Assembly (NCBI GenBank): GCA_903924855.1
Contig: CAIYCW010000101.1
Location: 1 to 49,003 of the forward strand
DNA length: 49,003 nucleotides
Reading direction: 5' to 3'
Origin: an uncultured Rhodospirillales bacterium
Lineage (GTDB): Bacteria; Pseudomonadota; Alphaproteobacteria; Acetobacterales; Acetobacteraceae
Positions 23,544 through 32,129 of this stretch are shown here, one piece after another. The translations under genes were made by a program, and so were the position numbers. The notes beneath the pieces are model-generated. The model worked only from the letters and a program-made list of their open reading frames with translations. It was not told the origin of the DNA and ran no database searches. Every line of letters starts with the position of its first letter. Positions within the stretch are counted from its first letter, which is position 1.

Positions 23544-23657
23544 ATGTCTGGAAACTGGCTTGTTCGCAGCGTCATCATGGTTCTTGCCGCCATCACGCTG
23601 AGCGGTTGCATCGTGGTGCCGGCGCGCCCCTACCACCCCTATTACTATTACCGCTGA
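23544..23657 (+). CDS. very short lipoprotein (37 residues)
   Basis: A short open frame encodes a signal peptide with basic start (WLVRS), hydrophobic core VIMVLAAITL and lipobox LSGC (Cys22). The mature tail is only 16 residues, ending HPYYYYR. GGGAG lies about eight bases before the ATG. Similar tiny lipoproteins with tyrosine/proline tails occur in proteobacteria, mostly uncharacterised; membership is inferred from the lipobox and tail. A 9-bp hairpin follows at 23676-23699, consistent with an independent gene. Confidence 0.72.
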   Translation: MSGNWLVRSVIMVLAAITLSGCIVVPARPYHPYYYYR

Positions 23658-23675
23658 CCGGACGGCCCGCGCGCG

Positions 23676-23699
23676 GATATCCGGGTCATTCCGGATATC
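23676..23699 (+). terminator. hairpin after the short lipoprotein gene
   Basis: GATATCCGG (23676-23684) and CCGGATATC (23691-23699) form a perfect 9-bp stem with a six-base loop, starting 19 bases after the lipoprotein stop. There is no real T-run behind it, so termination is plausible but weak. Confidence 0.5.
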
Positions 23700-23770
23700 T
23701 TGCAGCCGGGCCTGGGCACGCGCAGATTGCGGGCGAGACGTCGTCATCCCCAATCGGCGTGAGGGGCTCC

Positions 23771-24091
23771 ATGAATCTTGGCTGGCTGGTCATCTTCGGC
23801 AGTGCCTGGGGCATGTTCATCGTGCTCAGCCAGGAGCGCCCCGACCTGCTCTACATGTTGCCGGTCTCAGCGCGGCACAACATCCATATCGGCCTTGCCA
23901 TCGTGCTGGTGATCAGCTCGATCCAGGCCAGCTGGGCGGAGATCATCCATTCGGCCCGGCCGCTGATATCGGCGCCCGCGATCATCATGCGCAACGTGCT
24001 GATCCTGCTGGCAGGCGTGGCGCTGTGCAGCTTCGTGGCGCATGAGTTGCTCACCGGCATCGACCCCACCGGGCATCGCAAGCTCTGGTAG
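23771..24091 (+). CDS. small hydrophobic membrane protein
   Basis: I do not recognise this 106-residue protein. It has three likely membrane segments: LGWLVIFGSAWGMFIVL (about 3-19), HIGLAIVLVISSIQASWA (about 38-55) and IIMRNVLILLAGVALCSFVA (about 72-91). Conserved-looking polar spots are SQERPDLLYML between helices 1 and 2. GAGGGG just before the ATG supports the start. An in-frame upstream extension overlaps the tiny lipoprotein and is rejected. It converges on the amidotransferase-like gene. Confidence 0.7.
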   Translation: MNLGWLVIFGSAWGMFIVLSQERPDLLYMLPVSARHNIHIGLAIVLVISSIQASWAEIIHSARPLISAPAIIMRNVLILLAGVALCSFVAHELLTGIDPTGHRKLW

Positions 24092-24122
24092 AACGTGGCA
24101 GCCAGCCAGGAACCGACTGCTT

Positions 24123-24887
24123 CTATTCCGCCGCCAGCTGATGCGCGGCACGCTGGCTGACCGCGGCGCCAAAGGCCTGGAAGATCGCAGCCGACAGCGT
24201 GTCCGTCTCGAAATCATATTCCGGGTGCCATTGCACCCCGATCGCGAAGCGGCAGCCTGGCCAGCGTATCGCCTCGATCGTGCCATCCGGCGCCCAGCCT
24301 TCCGCCACCATGCCAGGAGCCAGCCGGTCGATGCCCTGGTTGTGCAGCGAGTTCACCGCAATCTCCGGCGTGCCGGCCAGCCGGTGCAGCAGGCTGCCCG
24401 GCGCCAGGCGCAGGCTGTGCGCCTTGCCGGTGCGCAGGCGTGGGTTGGGCTGCATCGGCGTGGAGTGATCCATCCGCCCCGGCAGATCCTGCAGGCGCTG
24501 ATGCAGGCTGCCCCCCATGGCGACGTTGAATTCCTGCAGACCACGGCAGATCGCCAGCAGCGGCACGTCACGCGCCACGGCTTCGCGGATCAGCGGCAGC
24601 GTCACATTGTCGCGCAGCGCATCCTCCGGCGTGCCCTCGGCATGCGGCGGACCGTCATAGTTGGTGGGCGCCACGTTGGAGCGGCTGCCGGTGAGGATCA
24701 GCCCGTCAAGGCGTGACAGCAGCGTGTTGATGTCGGCGCGCAGACCGTTGGCCGGGATGAGCACAGCCACCCCACCAACGATCATGTCCGTCGCGCGGAC
24801 ATAGGTGTCGGACGCGGCATGGTTGGGCATGCCGAACGCGCCGAACAGCTTGGTGCAGCAGGAGATGCCGATCAGGGGCTTCATCAT
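24123..24887 (-). CDS. class-I glutamine amidotransferase-like hydrolase (peptidase C26)
   Basis: The 254-residue protein belongs to the gamma-glutamyl-gamma-aminobutyrate hydrolase (PuuD-like) family. The nucleophile is Cys114 in LLAICRGLQEFNVAMGG, and the partner His and Glu are in GVQWHPEYDFETD. The N-terminus IGISCCTKLFG and LILTGSRSNVAPTNY are family-typical. PuuD acts in putrescine breakdown, but no other put/puu genes are nearby, so the substrate is uncertain. ATG 24887 directly begins the family pattern; ATG 24911 is an alternative. Neither has a strong ribosome site. Confidence 0.87.
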   Translation of the reverse strand: MMKPLIGISCCTKLFGAFGMPNHAASDTYVRATDMIVGGVAVLIPANGLRADINTLLSRLDGLILTGSRSNVAPTNYDGPPHAEGTPEDALRDNVTLPLIREAVARDVPLLAICRGLQEFNVAMGGSLHQRLQDLPGRMDHSTPMQPNPRLRTGKAHSLRLAPGSLLHRLAGTPEIAVNSLHNQGIDRLAPGMVAEGWAPDGTIEAIRWPGCRFAIGVQWHPEYDFETDTLSAAIFQAFGAAVSQRAAHQLAAE

Positions 24888-24949
24888 CTCGCTATCGTCC
24901 GGCAGAACCATGTCAAAGAAAAGGCAAAAACACGCAAAGAATTGTCAAC

Positions 24950-25588
24950 TCAGTTGCCCTTGTTGGTGGCCTTGGTGCGCGGATCCTCGAACTGGAACAG
25001 GCTGTCGGAAAAGGCGGCACTGGCCGGCTCGATCTTGAACAGGCTCACCCGTGTCTCCTGGCGCTGCGCGTCGGTCACCACCCATTGGCGCAACGCCAGC
25101 GGATTGTCGGCAAACACCAGCGACAACGCGCCATCCTCGGGCGAGGCGGTGCGCGTCATCGAAACCTCGATCTGGCCGGGCTGCCGGTCGATCCCGGTCA
25201 CCGTCACGCTGCCTTCAAGCTTCACCTGATCGGCCAGCAGAATGCCAAGCGGCGTCACCGAGAGCGGCACTGATGTGGTCTGCCCCAGCTCCTTGTCGTG
25301 AAAGACGAAGCTGCCGAACCCCGCCACCATCAGAAACGGCGAGGGTTTGTCGTATTCGAAGCGCATCCGGCCCGGGCGTTCGAGCCAGGCCTTGCCCTCG
25401 GTGATCGCCCCATCGGGTGCGACCTGCAGAAAGCGCGCGGTGAGCGCGTGCAGGCTGTTGAGATAGGTCTCGATGCGGGAAAGGTCCGCCCGGTCCTGTG
25501 CTGTCAGGGCCGCGGCCTGGGGGGCGGCCGCGTGTGCCAGTCCGGCGGGCAGGGCAAGGAGCAGGGCAAGCAGGGTTCTGCGGTTCAT
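24950..25588 (-). CDS. LolA-like outer-membrane lipoprotein carrier
   Basis: The 212-residue protein has a signal peptide (MNRRTLLALLLALPAGLAHA) and a LolA fold: LSRIETYLNSLHALTARFLQ, then GKAWLERPGRMRFEYDKPSPFLMVAGFGSFVFHDKEL (here abbreviated to its core GRMRFEYDKPSP) and PLGILLADQV. LolA moves lipoproteins through the periplasm. I prefer ATG 25588 over an in-frame ATG 30 bases upstream because it begins the signal peptide. It may share a transcript with the MFS gene 61 bases upstream. Confidence 0.87.
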   Translation of the reverse strand: MNRRTLLALLLALPAGLAHAAAPQAAALTAQDRADLSRIETYLNSLHALTARFLQVAPDGAITEGKAWLERPGRMRFEYDKPSPFLMVAGFGSFVFHDKELGQTTSVPLSVTPLGILLADQVKLEGSVTVTGIDRQPGQIEVSMTRTASPEDGALSLVFADNPLALRQWVVTDAQRQETRVSLFKIEPASAAFSDSLFQFEDPRTKATNKGN

Positions 25589-25649
25589 GAAACGCAAAAT
25601 GGCACCGCGGCATGGCAATTCAAAGGCCGCCGCCCGCGCTGCGCCTCTG

Positions 25650-26864
25650 CTATTCGGCCGGCGCCGGGGCAGACTGCCATTGCTCGGGATGCAGTTCCTC
25701 CGCCCGGTGCGGCACGATCAGCGCACACAGCAGCATGATCAGCGAAAAGGCCGCCAGCACCAGAACCGAGGCCGCCAGCGTGCCCGTTGCCTCGTGCAGC
25801 CGGCCGATCAGCGGGGCGGAGGCGGCGCTGCCCAGAAACCCCACGAAGAAGCGGATGGAATACATCCGCGTGCGCAGCTCGGGTGCGATGAAGCGCGCCG
25901 TCATCGTCTCGTTCACCGTCACCTGGCCGAACAGCACGGCCGCCACCACACCTGCCACCGGCAACACCAGAATGCCCTGCACATAGGCCAGCGCCAGCAT
26001 CGCCGGCGCCAGCACCACGCCCATCGGCAGGAACACGCTGCGCAGCGTGGCGCGGTCGATCAACCGCCCCACGGTGATCTGCGTGAGCCCGCCACACAGC
26101 GTGGCAACGAAGGCGGCCGCCCCCACCAGCGGCAACAAGGACGGATCGGAGGCCAGACGCTCCTGCATCAGCTTGGGCAGCAGCAGGGTGAAGGCGTTGA
26201 ACAGCAATCCGGAGACGGCCGCGATCAGCAGCAAGGCTATCACCGCACGCCGCACCACCTCGCGGGGAATATCCGGAAAGGGCCGCGTGCTGCGGCCGTG
26301 ACCCAGCTCGGGCTGGCGCAGCCGCGTCCACACCAGACCCGCCGCCATGCAGGCAAGTCCGGGCAGCAGGAAGGCCGATTGCCAGCCGGCATGGCTTGCT
26401 AGGAAGGCGGTGATCACCGGCGCCAGCGCCACGCCGAGATTGCCGCACACGCCGTTCAGCCCCATGGCGCGGCCCACCCGGTCGCCGGAAGCCTCCACCA
26501 GCATGGCGGTGCCGATCGGGTGATAGATGGCGGCGAAGAACCCGGTTGCGGCAAGCGTTGCCGCCAGCACCGCCGGATTGTGGGACAAGCCGGTCACCGC
26601 CATGGCGGCCCCGGTGCCGAGATAGAAGATGGCGATCAGACGCGGCCGTCCGATGCGCGCGGCAATCCAGCCCTGCGGCAGCGAGAACAGCCCGTACAGC
26701 ACGAACATCGTGGTCGCGAGTGCCAGGATCGGGCCGTACTCGGCCCCGAAGGCGGAGCCCTGATACGCCATGGCAAGCACGGCGGTGGGCAGGATCAGCA
26801 GGCTGTAATGGCAGAAGAAATGCGCCAGGTTGATGAAGGCGATCTGCCGGCCCGCCGTCGTCAT
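25650..26864 (-). CDS. MFS transporter
   Basis: The 404-residue protein has twelve hydrophobic segments. The loop between segments 2 and 3 reads LPQGWIAARIGRPR, the family's G-x-x-x-D/R-R-x-G-R-type signature, and the second half repeats it at QITVGRLIDRATLR. IYHPIGTAMLVEASGDR resembles FsmR/fosmidomycin-resistance-like MFS members. Substrate unknown. GGGAGAAG upstream sets the ATG at 26864, 13 bases after the stop of the reductase gene, so the two probably form an operon. Confidence 0.88.
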   Translation of the reverse strand: MTTAGRQIAFINLAHFFCHYSLLILPTAVLAMAYQGSAFGAEYGPILALATTMFVLYGLFSLPQGWIAARIGRPRLIAIFYLGTGAAMAVTGLSHNPAVLAATLAATGFFAAIYHPIGTAMLVEASGDRVGRAMGLNGVCGNLGVALAPVITAFLASHAGWQSAFLLPGLACMAAGLVWTRLRQPELGHGRSTRPFPDIPREVVRRAVIALLLIAAVSGLLFNAFTLLLPKLMQERLASDPSLLPLVGAAAFVATLCGGLTQITVGRLIDRATLRSVFLPMGVVLAPAMLALAYVQGILVLPVAGVVAAVLFGQVTVNETMTARFIAPELRTRMYSIRFFVGFLGSAASAPLIGRLHEATGTLAASVLVLAAFSLIMLLCALIVPHRAEELHPEQWQSAPAPAE

Positions 26865-26877
26865 GACTGTCTTCTCC

Positions 26878-27906
26878 CTAAGCCGGAACACCTTTGCTGG
26901 TAGAGTATTCAAAGTGCAGCGCCACGTCTGGATGCACGATCGGATGGATGGCATGTGCTGCCATCGCGGCTTCGGAGAAACCCTGCAGGATGAGCTTCAG
27001 CTTGCCAGGATAGGTCGCCACGTCGCCGATGGCGAAAATGCCCCTGGTGCTGGTCTCACACGTGGCAGGGGTGACGGCCAGATGATGCTTGGCCAGTTCC
27101 AGACCCCAGCCGGAGATCGGGCCCAGATCCATCGAAAGCCCGAAGAACGGCAGCAGCACATCAGCCGGCAGATGCCGCGTCGCACCGTCGAGATCGGCGA
27201 CCTCCACACTCTCCAGCCGCCCGCCCGCGCCGTGCAGCGCGTGCAGCTGATAGGGGATCACCATCTCCACCTCCCCCGCCTTCGCCGCCTGGTCGAGCTG
27301 GGAGGCGGTCTCCGGGGCGGCGCGGAACTTCGGGCGGCGATGCACCAGCTGGATCGAAGCCGCGATGCCGCGCAGCGCCAGCGCCCAATCCACCGCCGAA
27401 TCGCCACCGCCTGCGATCACCACCCGCCGCCCCCGGAAATCCTCCTTGCGGCGGACATAATATTGCACGCAGCCGGTGGCCTCGAACGCCGCAAGCCCGT
27501 CCAGCGGCGGCCGGTTCGGCCCGAACGCACCCGCACCGGCGGCGATCACCACCGCCTTGGCATGGATCGTCTCGCCCTGATCGGTGCCCAGCACGAAATC
27601 CCCTGCCGTCCCGCCCAGCCGCTCCACCCGGCGGCCGAGCAGGCGCGGCACCTCGAACGGGTCGATCTGGCGTTCCAGATTGGCGATCAGATCACCGGCC
27701 TCGATCGCCGGATGGGCCGGAATGTCGTAGATCGGCTTTTCCGGATACAGCGCGGTGCACTGCCCGCCCACCGCATCGAGCGCGTCGATCAGCAGGGATG
27801 ACAGCTTCAGCATGCCGCATTCGAAGGCGGCGAACAGGCCGACCGGGCCTGCGCCGATGATGGCAACGTCGACGGTGTGGGAGGGCGAAGGCATGTTGCG
27901 TGGCAT
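26878..27906 (-). CDS. ferredoxin-NADP reductase, thioredoxin-reductase-like
   Basis: This FAD-dependent reductase shuttles electrons between NADPH and ferredoxin or flavodoxin. The 342-residue protein has the FAD dinucleotide motif IIGAGPVGLFAAFECG near the N-terminus, VGGQCTALYPEKPIYDIPA, the NADPH motif VIAGGGDSAVDWAL, and GIFAIGDVATYPGK. No CxxC redox pair is present between the domains, which separates it from true thioredoxin reductases and matches the YumC-type FNR group. ATG 27906 is chosen; ATG 27894 is possible. It heads a transcript continuing into the MFS gene. Confidence 0.92.
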   Translation of the reverse strand: MPRNMPSPSHTVDVAIIGAGPVGLFAAFECGMLKLSSLLIDALDAVGGQCTALYPEKPIYDIPAHPAIEAGDLIANLERQIDPFEVPRLLGRRVERLGGTAGDFVLGTDQGETIHAKAVVIAAGAGAFGPNRPPLDGLAAFEATGCVQYYVRRKEDFRGRRVVIAGGGDSAVDWALALRGIAASIQLVHRRPKFRAAPETASQLDQAAKAGEVEMVIPYQLHALHGAGGRLESVEVADLDGATRHLPADVLLPFFGLSMDLGPISGWGLELAKHHLAVTPATCETSTRGIFAIGDVATYPGKLKLILQGFSEAAMAAHAIHPIVHPDVALHFEYSTSKGVPA

Positions 27907-27942
27907 CCAGGGACGATGAGCGGACAGGTCGGTCTGGCTAAG

Positions 27943-28004
27943 CACGCGCTGCGACCACGTGCCAGAAGAATCATGTCGCGTCAGGTTGTGACACGCGCTG
28001 CGAC
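27943..28004. promoter_or_regulatory. 13-bp direct repeat in the divergent FNR/tsaE promoter region
   Basis: CACGCGCTGCGAC occurs at 27943-27955 and exactly again at 27992-28004, 49 bases apart start to start, in the 115-base gap between two divergent genes. The second copy ends 18 bases before the tsaE start. This is a candidate pair of regulator sites. Confidence 0.45.
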
Positions 28005-28021
28005 AGCGCAACATCACCGCG

Positions 28022-28453
28022 ATGTCCGAGCTGCACCTCCCCGATCTCGCCGCCACCGAGGCCTTCGCCGCCCGCCTTGCCACACTCGCGCGGCCTGGGG
28101 ATGCGATCCTGCTGCAAGGCCCGCTTGGCGCCGGCAAATCCGCCCTGGCGCGCGCCTTCCTGCGCGCAGCCTGCGGCGATCCGGCGCTGGAGGTGCCAAG
28201 CCCCAGCTACACGCTGGTGCAGAGCTACGACACGCGGCTCGGCCCGGTGCATCATTTCGATCTTTGGCGGCTGGAGGATGCATCTTCAATGCTTGAACTC
28301 GGGTGGGACGAATTGCAGCAGGACATCGTGCTGGTCGAATGGCCGGAGCGGCTGGGCGATCTGACCCCCGCCAACGCCTTGCGCATCACGCTGTCGGTGC
28401 AGGGTGACGATGCGCGGATCGCCGATATCACCGGCTGGGAGGGGCGGCTTTGA
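28022..28453 (+). CDS. tsaE: tRNA threonylcarbamoyladenosine biosynthesis ATPase
   Basis: TsaE is the small ATPase that works with TsaB/TsaD to make t6A37 in tRNA. The 143-residue protein has Walker A GPLGAGKS (33-40), switch-like SPSYTLVQSY, HFDLWRLED and the VEWPERLGD motif. It overlaps the following nucleotidyltransferase gene by TTGA. In many alphaproteobacteria a sugar kinase, AmgK, comes next; here it does not. Confidence 0.95.
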   Translation: MSELHLPDLAATEAFAARLATLARPGDAILLQGPLGAGKSALARAFLRAACGDPALEVPSPSYTLVQSYDTRLGPVHHFDLWRLEDASSMLELGWDELQQDIVLVEWPERLGDLTPANALRITLSVQGDDARIADITGWEGRL

Positions 28454-29181
28454 GCTTTCACCCCACCACCGCCATGCTGCTCGCCGCAGGGCTTGGCACC
28501 CGCATGCGCCCGCTGACCGACACCACCCCCAAGCCGCTGCTGATGCTGGGCGGGCAGGCGCTGGTCGATCGCGCAATCGAGCGCCTGGCCGATGCCGGGG
28601 TGCGGCGCATCGTGGTCAACGCGCATTGGCATGCCGATCAGATCACCGCGCATTTCGCCATGCAGCCGGCGCCGGCCGAGATCATCATCAACCATGAGCC
28701 CGAATTGCTGGAGACCGGCGGCGCCGTGCTGGCCGCCCGCGCGAAGCTGGGGCCCGAGCCGTTCTTTGTCGTCAACAGCGACACGGTGTGGTTCGACGGG
28801 CCAACCCCCGCGCTGACCCGGATGGGCGATCTGTGGGATGACGGGATGGATGTGCTGATGTTGCTGCACCGCACCTTCCAGGTGCACAGCGAAATCGGGC
28901 TCGGCGATTTCGCGCTCGACCCTTGGGGCCTGCCACGCCGGCCGAAGGAGCGCGAGATCGTGCCCTATATCTATGCCGGCGTGCAGATCATCCGCCCCGC
29001 CTGCCTGGACGCATTGCCGGACGGAAGGATCAGCCTCAACGCGCTGTGGGACCGGGCCTTGGCCGCAGGCCGACTGCGCGCGTTGGTGCATGACGGGCTG
29101 TGGTATCACCTGTCGCGCCCCGAGGATCTGGCGGAGGCCGAGTTCGCCCTGCAGGCACAGCTGGTGGGCACAACGACATGA
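28450..29181 (+). CDS. murU: MurU-like nucleotidyltransferase
   Basis: MurU makes UDP-MurNAc from MurNAc-1-phosphate in cell-wall recycling. The 243-residue protein has the NTP-transferase start MLLAAGLGTRMRPLT, TPKPLL, and VVNSDTVWFDGP where a metal-binding Asp lies. The TTG start at 28450 is supported by GGAGGGG at 28438-28444, five bases before it; ATG 28474 would cut into the conserved start. The gene symbol rests on synteny with addB. The usual partner kinase amgK is missing between tsaE and this gene. Confidence 0.85.
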   Translation: MSFHPTTAMLLAAGLGTRMRPLTDTTPKPLLMLGGQALVDRAIERLADAGVRRIVVNAHWHADQITAHFAMQPAPAEIIINHEPELLETGGAVLAARAKLGPEPFFVVNSDTVWFDGPTPALTRMGDLWDDGMDVLMLLHRTFQVHSEIGLGDFALDPWGLPRRPKEREIVPYIYAGVQIIRPACLDALPDGRISLNALWDRALAAGRLRALVHDGLWYHLSRPEDLAEAEFALQAQLVGTTT

Positions 29182-32129
29182 ACCTCGCAGCCCTGCCCGC
29201 CCATGCGGATTTTCTGGGAGAGCTTGCCAGGAACTGGCTGGCCCAGGGGTTCGCCGCGGGCGAGGGGCTGATCCTGCTGCCGACGCGCCGGGCGGCGCGT
29301 GAGCTGGCCGATGCGTTTCTGCGCGTGTCAGATGGCAGGCCGATGCTGCTGCCGCGCATCACAGCGCTGGGGGCGATCGACGAGGCACCGCTGACCCTGG
29401 CCGGCGCGCTCGACCTGCCGCCGGCGATCGGTGAGATGCGGCGCCTGGCGCTAATGGCCAGCCTGATCCAGCGCGCATCCGGCCTGCTGCCCGGCGTGTC
29501 GCGCGCCGATCAGGCCTGGGCGCTGGCGCGCGAGCTGGCGCGGCTGATGGACGAGGCGGAACGCGCCGAGATCACCGATCTGCGCGCAGCACTGCGCGAT
29601 CTGGCCGATGGCGCGCTGGCGCAGCATTGGGCGATCACGCTGGAATTCCTGACCATCATCACCAGCGCCTGGCCCGAAATCCTGGCCGAGCAGGGGCTGA
29701 TGAACCCGCAGGCCCGCGCGGTGGCGCTGCTGCACGCACAGGCCCGCGCCTGGCAGGAACAGCCGCCCGATCATCCGGTCTGGGTGGCGGGTGCGACCGG
29801 CGGCATCGCCCCGGTGGCCCGCCTGCTGAAGGTGGTGGCGGGGCTGAAGCAAGGCCTGGTGATCCTGCCCGGGCTTGCCGAAGCCTGGCCGGAGGGGATG
29901 CGCGAGCAGCATCCGCAATGGGGTCTGTCGCAGCTGCTGGTCGATATGGGCGCCACGCTGGAGGACGTGACACGCTGGCAAGCAGCCGAGATGGCACCTG
30001 CGGCGCGCACCGCCCTGATCGATCTGGCCTTGCTGCCGGCAGGCGCGCTGGCGCGTTGGCGTGACGCGGCACCAGTCCCGGATGCCGGGCTGTCCCTGCT
30101 GGAGCCGGACGATCCGCAGGAGGAGGCACTCGCCATCGCGCTCATCCTGCGCGATGCGCTGGAGACGCCCAACGCCCGCGCCGCCCTGGTCACGCCGGAT
30201 CGGCAGCTGGCACTGCGGGTCTCCGCCGAGCTGCTGCGCTTCGGCGTGGTGGCCGATGACAGTGCCGGCGAAAAACTGGCGCACGCGCCGCCCGCCGTGT
30301 TCCTGCGCCTGCTGGCGGCGGCGATCGAGGCGGAGCTGGCCCCGGTGGCGCTGCTGGCGCTGCTGAAGCACCCACTCGCCGCGGCCGGCACCTCGCCTGC
30401 CGAGTGCCGGACCCTCGCCCGCCTGCTGGAACTGGCCGCCCTGCGCGGACCCGCGCCCACACCCTGGCTCACCGGCCTGCGTGAGAAGGTGATCGGACGG
30501 CCGGCACAGCTGGCAGGCTTCCTTGACCGCATCGAGGCTGCCCTGGCGCCGATGCTGCGGCTTTGGGCAACAGCGGACCAGGCCGCACCCGCCGAGATGC
30601 TGGCCGCGCTGATCAAGGCCGCCGAGGCGCTGGCCACCACCGATGACAACGCGGGTCCCGCCCGGCTTTGGGCGCAGGAGGAGGGTGAGGCTTTGGCCCA
30701 GCTGATGGCCGAGGCGATCGGCGAGCTGGACGCGCTGGCGCCGCAGGACCGGTCCGTGCTGCCCGGCCTGCTCGACGCCCTGCTGGAAGGCAGCGCGGTG
30801 CGCGGCAGGCGGGCCTTGCGCGGTCTGACCCAGGGGCAGGTGCATCCGCGCGTCTTCATCTGGGGTCTGCTGGAAGCACGGCTGCAGACTGTGGATGTGA
30901 TGGTGCTGGGCAGCCTGGTGGAGGGGGTCTGGCCGCCCTCCGCCGATCCGGGGCCTTGGCTGAGCCGCGAGATGCGCCGCAAGGCCGGGCTGCCAAGCCC
31001 GGAGCTGATGGTGGGCCAGTCCGCCCATGATTTTGCAACGCTTGCCGCGTCCGCCCCACAGGTCATTCTATCGAGCCCGCGCCGGCGTGACGGCGCGCCC
31101 GCGGTGCCGGCGCGCTGGCTGGTGCGGCTGCAGGCGCTGCTGGGCCGAAACGCCAGGCTTTCCGCCCATCCGGCGGTGCACTGGGCCCGCCTGCTCGACC
31201 AGCCTGGCGTCCCGCCGCGCCCGGCCCGCCCGCCCCGGCCCCGTCCGCCGGTGGCCACACGTCCGCGCAAGCTGTCGGTGACCGAGGTCGAGACCTGGCT
31301 GTCCGATCCCTACACGCTCTATGCCCGTCACATTCTGGGCCTTCAGGAGCTGGACCCGTTGGAACAGGGCACGGACGCCGCCGATTACGGCAATCTGGTC
31401 CACAAGGGCATGGCGCGGTTCCTGGCCGGGATCGGCACCACGCTGCCAGACACGCTGGAGACAAGGCTGCGGGAGGCGCTGGAGACCGAGCTCGCGGATG
31501 CCAGGCTGCGCCCGGCGCTCGCCGCCTGGTGGCGCCCCAGGCTCGCCCATATCGCGCGCTGGACCGCCGAGATCGAGCGTGGGCGCAGGCTGGGCGGTGG
31601 CATGCTTGCGGTGCGGGCCGAGCAGAAAGGCAGCCTCTCCCTCACCGTGCCGGGCGGCTTCACCCTGATCGGCCGGGCGGATCGCATCGAAAGCCGCGGC
31701 GACGGCACGCTTGCGGTGATCGACTACAAGACCGGCGTGGCGCCTACCAAAGCCCAGGTGAAATCCGGCCACCGGCCCCAGCTGACTCTGGAGGCGGCGA
31801 TGCTGCTGAAGGGCGGATTTGCCGGCAGTTGGGACGGGATCGTGGGTGAGCTGGCCTATTGGAAGTTCGGCGGCGCCGGCAAGGCGGGCGAGGAGATCCA
31901 TCCGTTCAAGACGGCGGCCGAGATCACCGAGGCCGCCGAGGCCGCGATCGATCGGCTGACCCAGCGTGTGATCGATTTCGACCGGGAGGAGACCGCCTAT
32001 CTGGCCCGCCCGCATCCGGAACTGGCCGCGCGCGACAATGGCTACGCGCTGCTCGCCCGCGCCGCCGAATGGTCGCGCGAGGAGGAGGACGATGCGTCCG
32101 ACCCCGGATCGGAGGAGGAGGAGGCATGA
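29178..32129 (+). CDS. addB: double-strand break repair protein AddB
   Basis: AddB partners AddA in the helicase-nuclease that resects double-strand breaks and loads RecA. The 983-residue protein fits the alphaproteobacterial AddB type: an N-terminal inactive-helicase region starting LILLPTRRAARELADAF, EGVWPPSADPGPWLSREMR in the middle, and a RecB-like nuclease domain at about 695-960 with VTEVETWLSDPYTLYARHIL, the catalytic VIDYKTGVAP and GHRPQLTLEAAML. ATG 29178 overlaps the end of murU by four bases (ATGA). The stop overlaps addA by ATGA, favouring equal subunit production. Confidence 0.94.
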   Translation: MNLAALPAHADFLGELARNWLAQGFAAGEGLILLPTRRAARELADAFLRVSDGRPMLLPRITALGAIDEAPLTLAGALDLPPAIGEMRRLALMASLIQRASGLLPGVSRADQAWALARELARLMDEAERAEITDLRAALRDLADGALAQHWAITLEFLTIITSAWPEILAEQGLMNPQARAVALLHAQARAWQEQPPDHPVWVAGATGGIAPVARLLKVVAGLKQGLVILPGLAEAWPEGMREQHPQWGLSQLLVDMGATLEDVTRWQAAEMAPAARTALIDLALLPAGALARWRDAAPVPDAGLSLLEPDDPQEEALAIALILRDALETPNARAALVTPDRQLALRVSAELLRFGVVADDSAGEKLAHAPPAVFLRLLAAAIEAELAPVALLALLKHPLAAAGTSPAECRTLARLLELAALRGPAPTPWLTGLREKVIGRPAQLAGFLDRIEAALAPMLRLWATADQAAPAEMLAALIKAAEALATTDDNAGPARLWAQEEGEALAQLMAEAIGELDALAPQDRSVLPGLLDALLEGSAVRGRRALRGLTQGQVHPRVFIWGLLEARLQTVDVMVLGSLVEGVWPPSADPGPWLSREMRRKAGLPSPELMVGQSAHDFATLAASAPQVILSSPRRRDGAPAVPARWLVRLQALLGRNARLSAHPAVHWARLLDQPGVPPRPARPPRPRPPVATRPRKLSVTEVETWLSDPYTLYARHILGLQELDPLEQGTDAADYGNLVHKGMARFLAGIGTTLPDTLETRLREALETELADARLRPALAAWWRPRLAHIARWTAEIERGRRLGGGMLAVRAEQKGSLSLTVPGGFTLIGRADRIESRGDGTLAVIDYKTGVAPTKAQVKSGHRPQLTLEAAMLLKGGFAGSWDGIVGELAYWKFGGAGKAGEEIHPFKTAAEITEAAEAAIDRLTQRVIDFDREETAYLARPHPELAARDNGYALLARAAEWSREEEDDASDPGSEEEEA

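Noticed and set aside
29451..31028. Long minus-strand frame opposite addB
   Set aside because: Gln/Gly/Arg-rich antisense shadow; the plus-strand AddB motifs are unambiguous.
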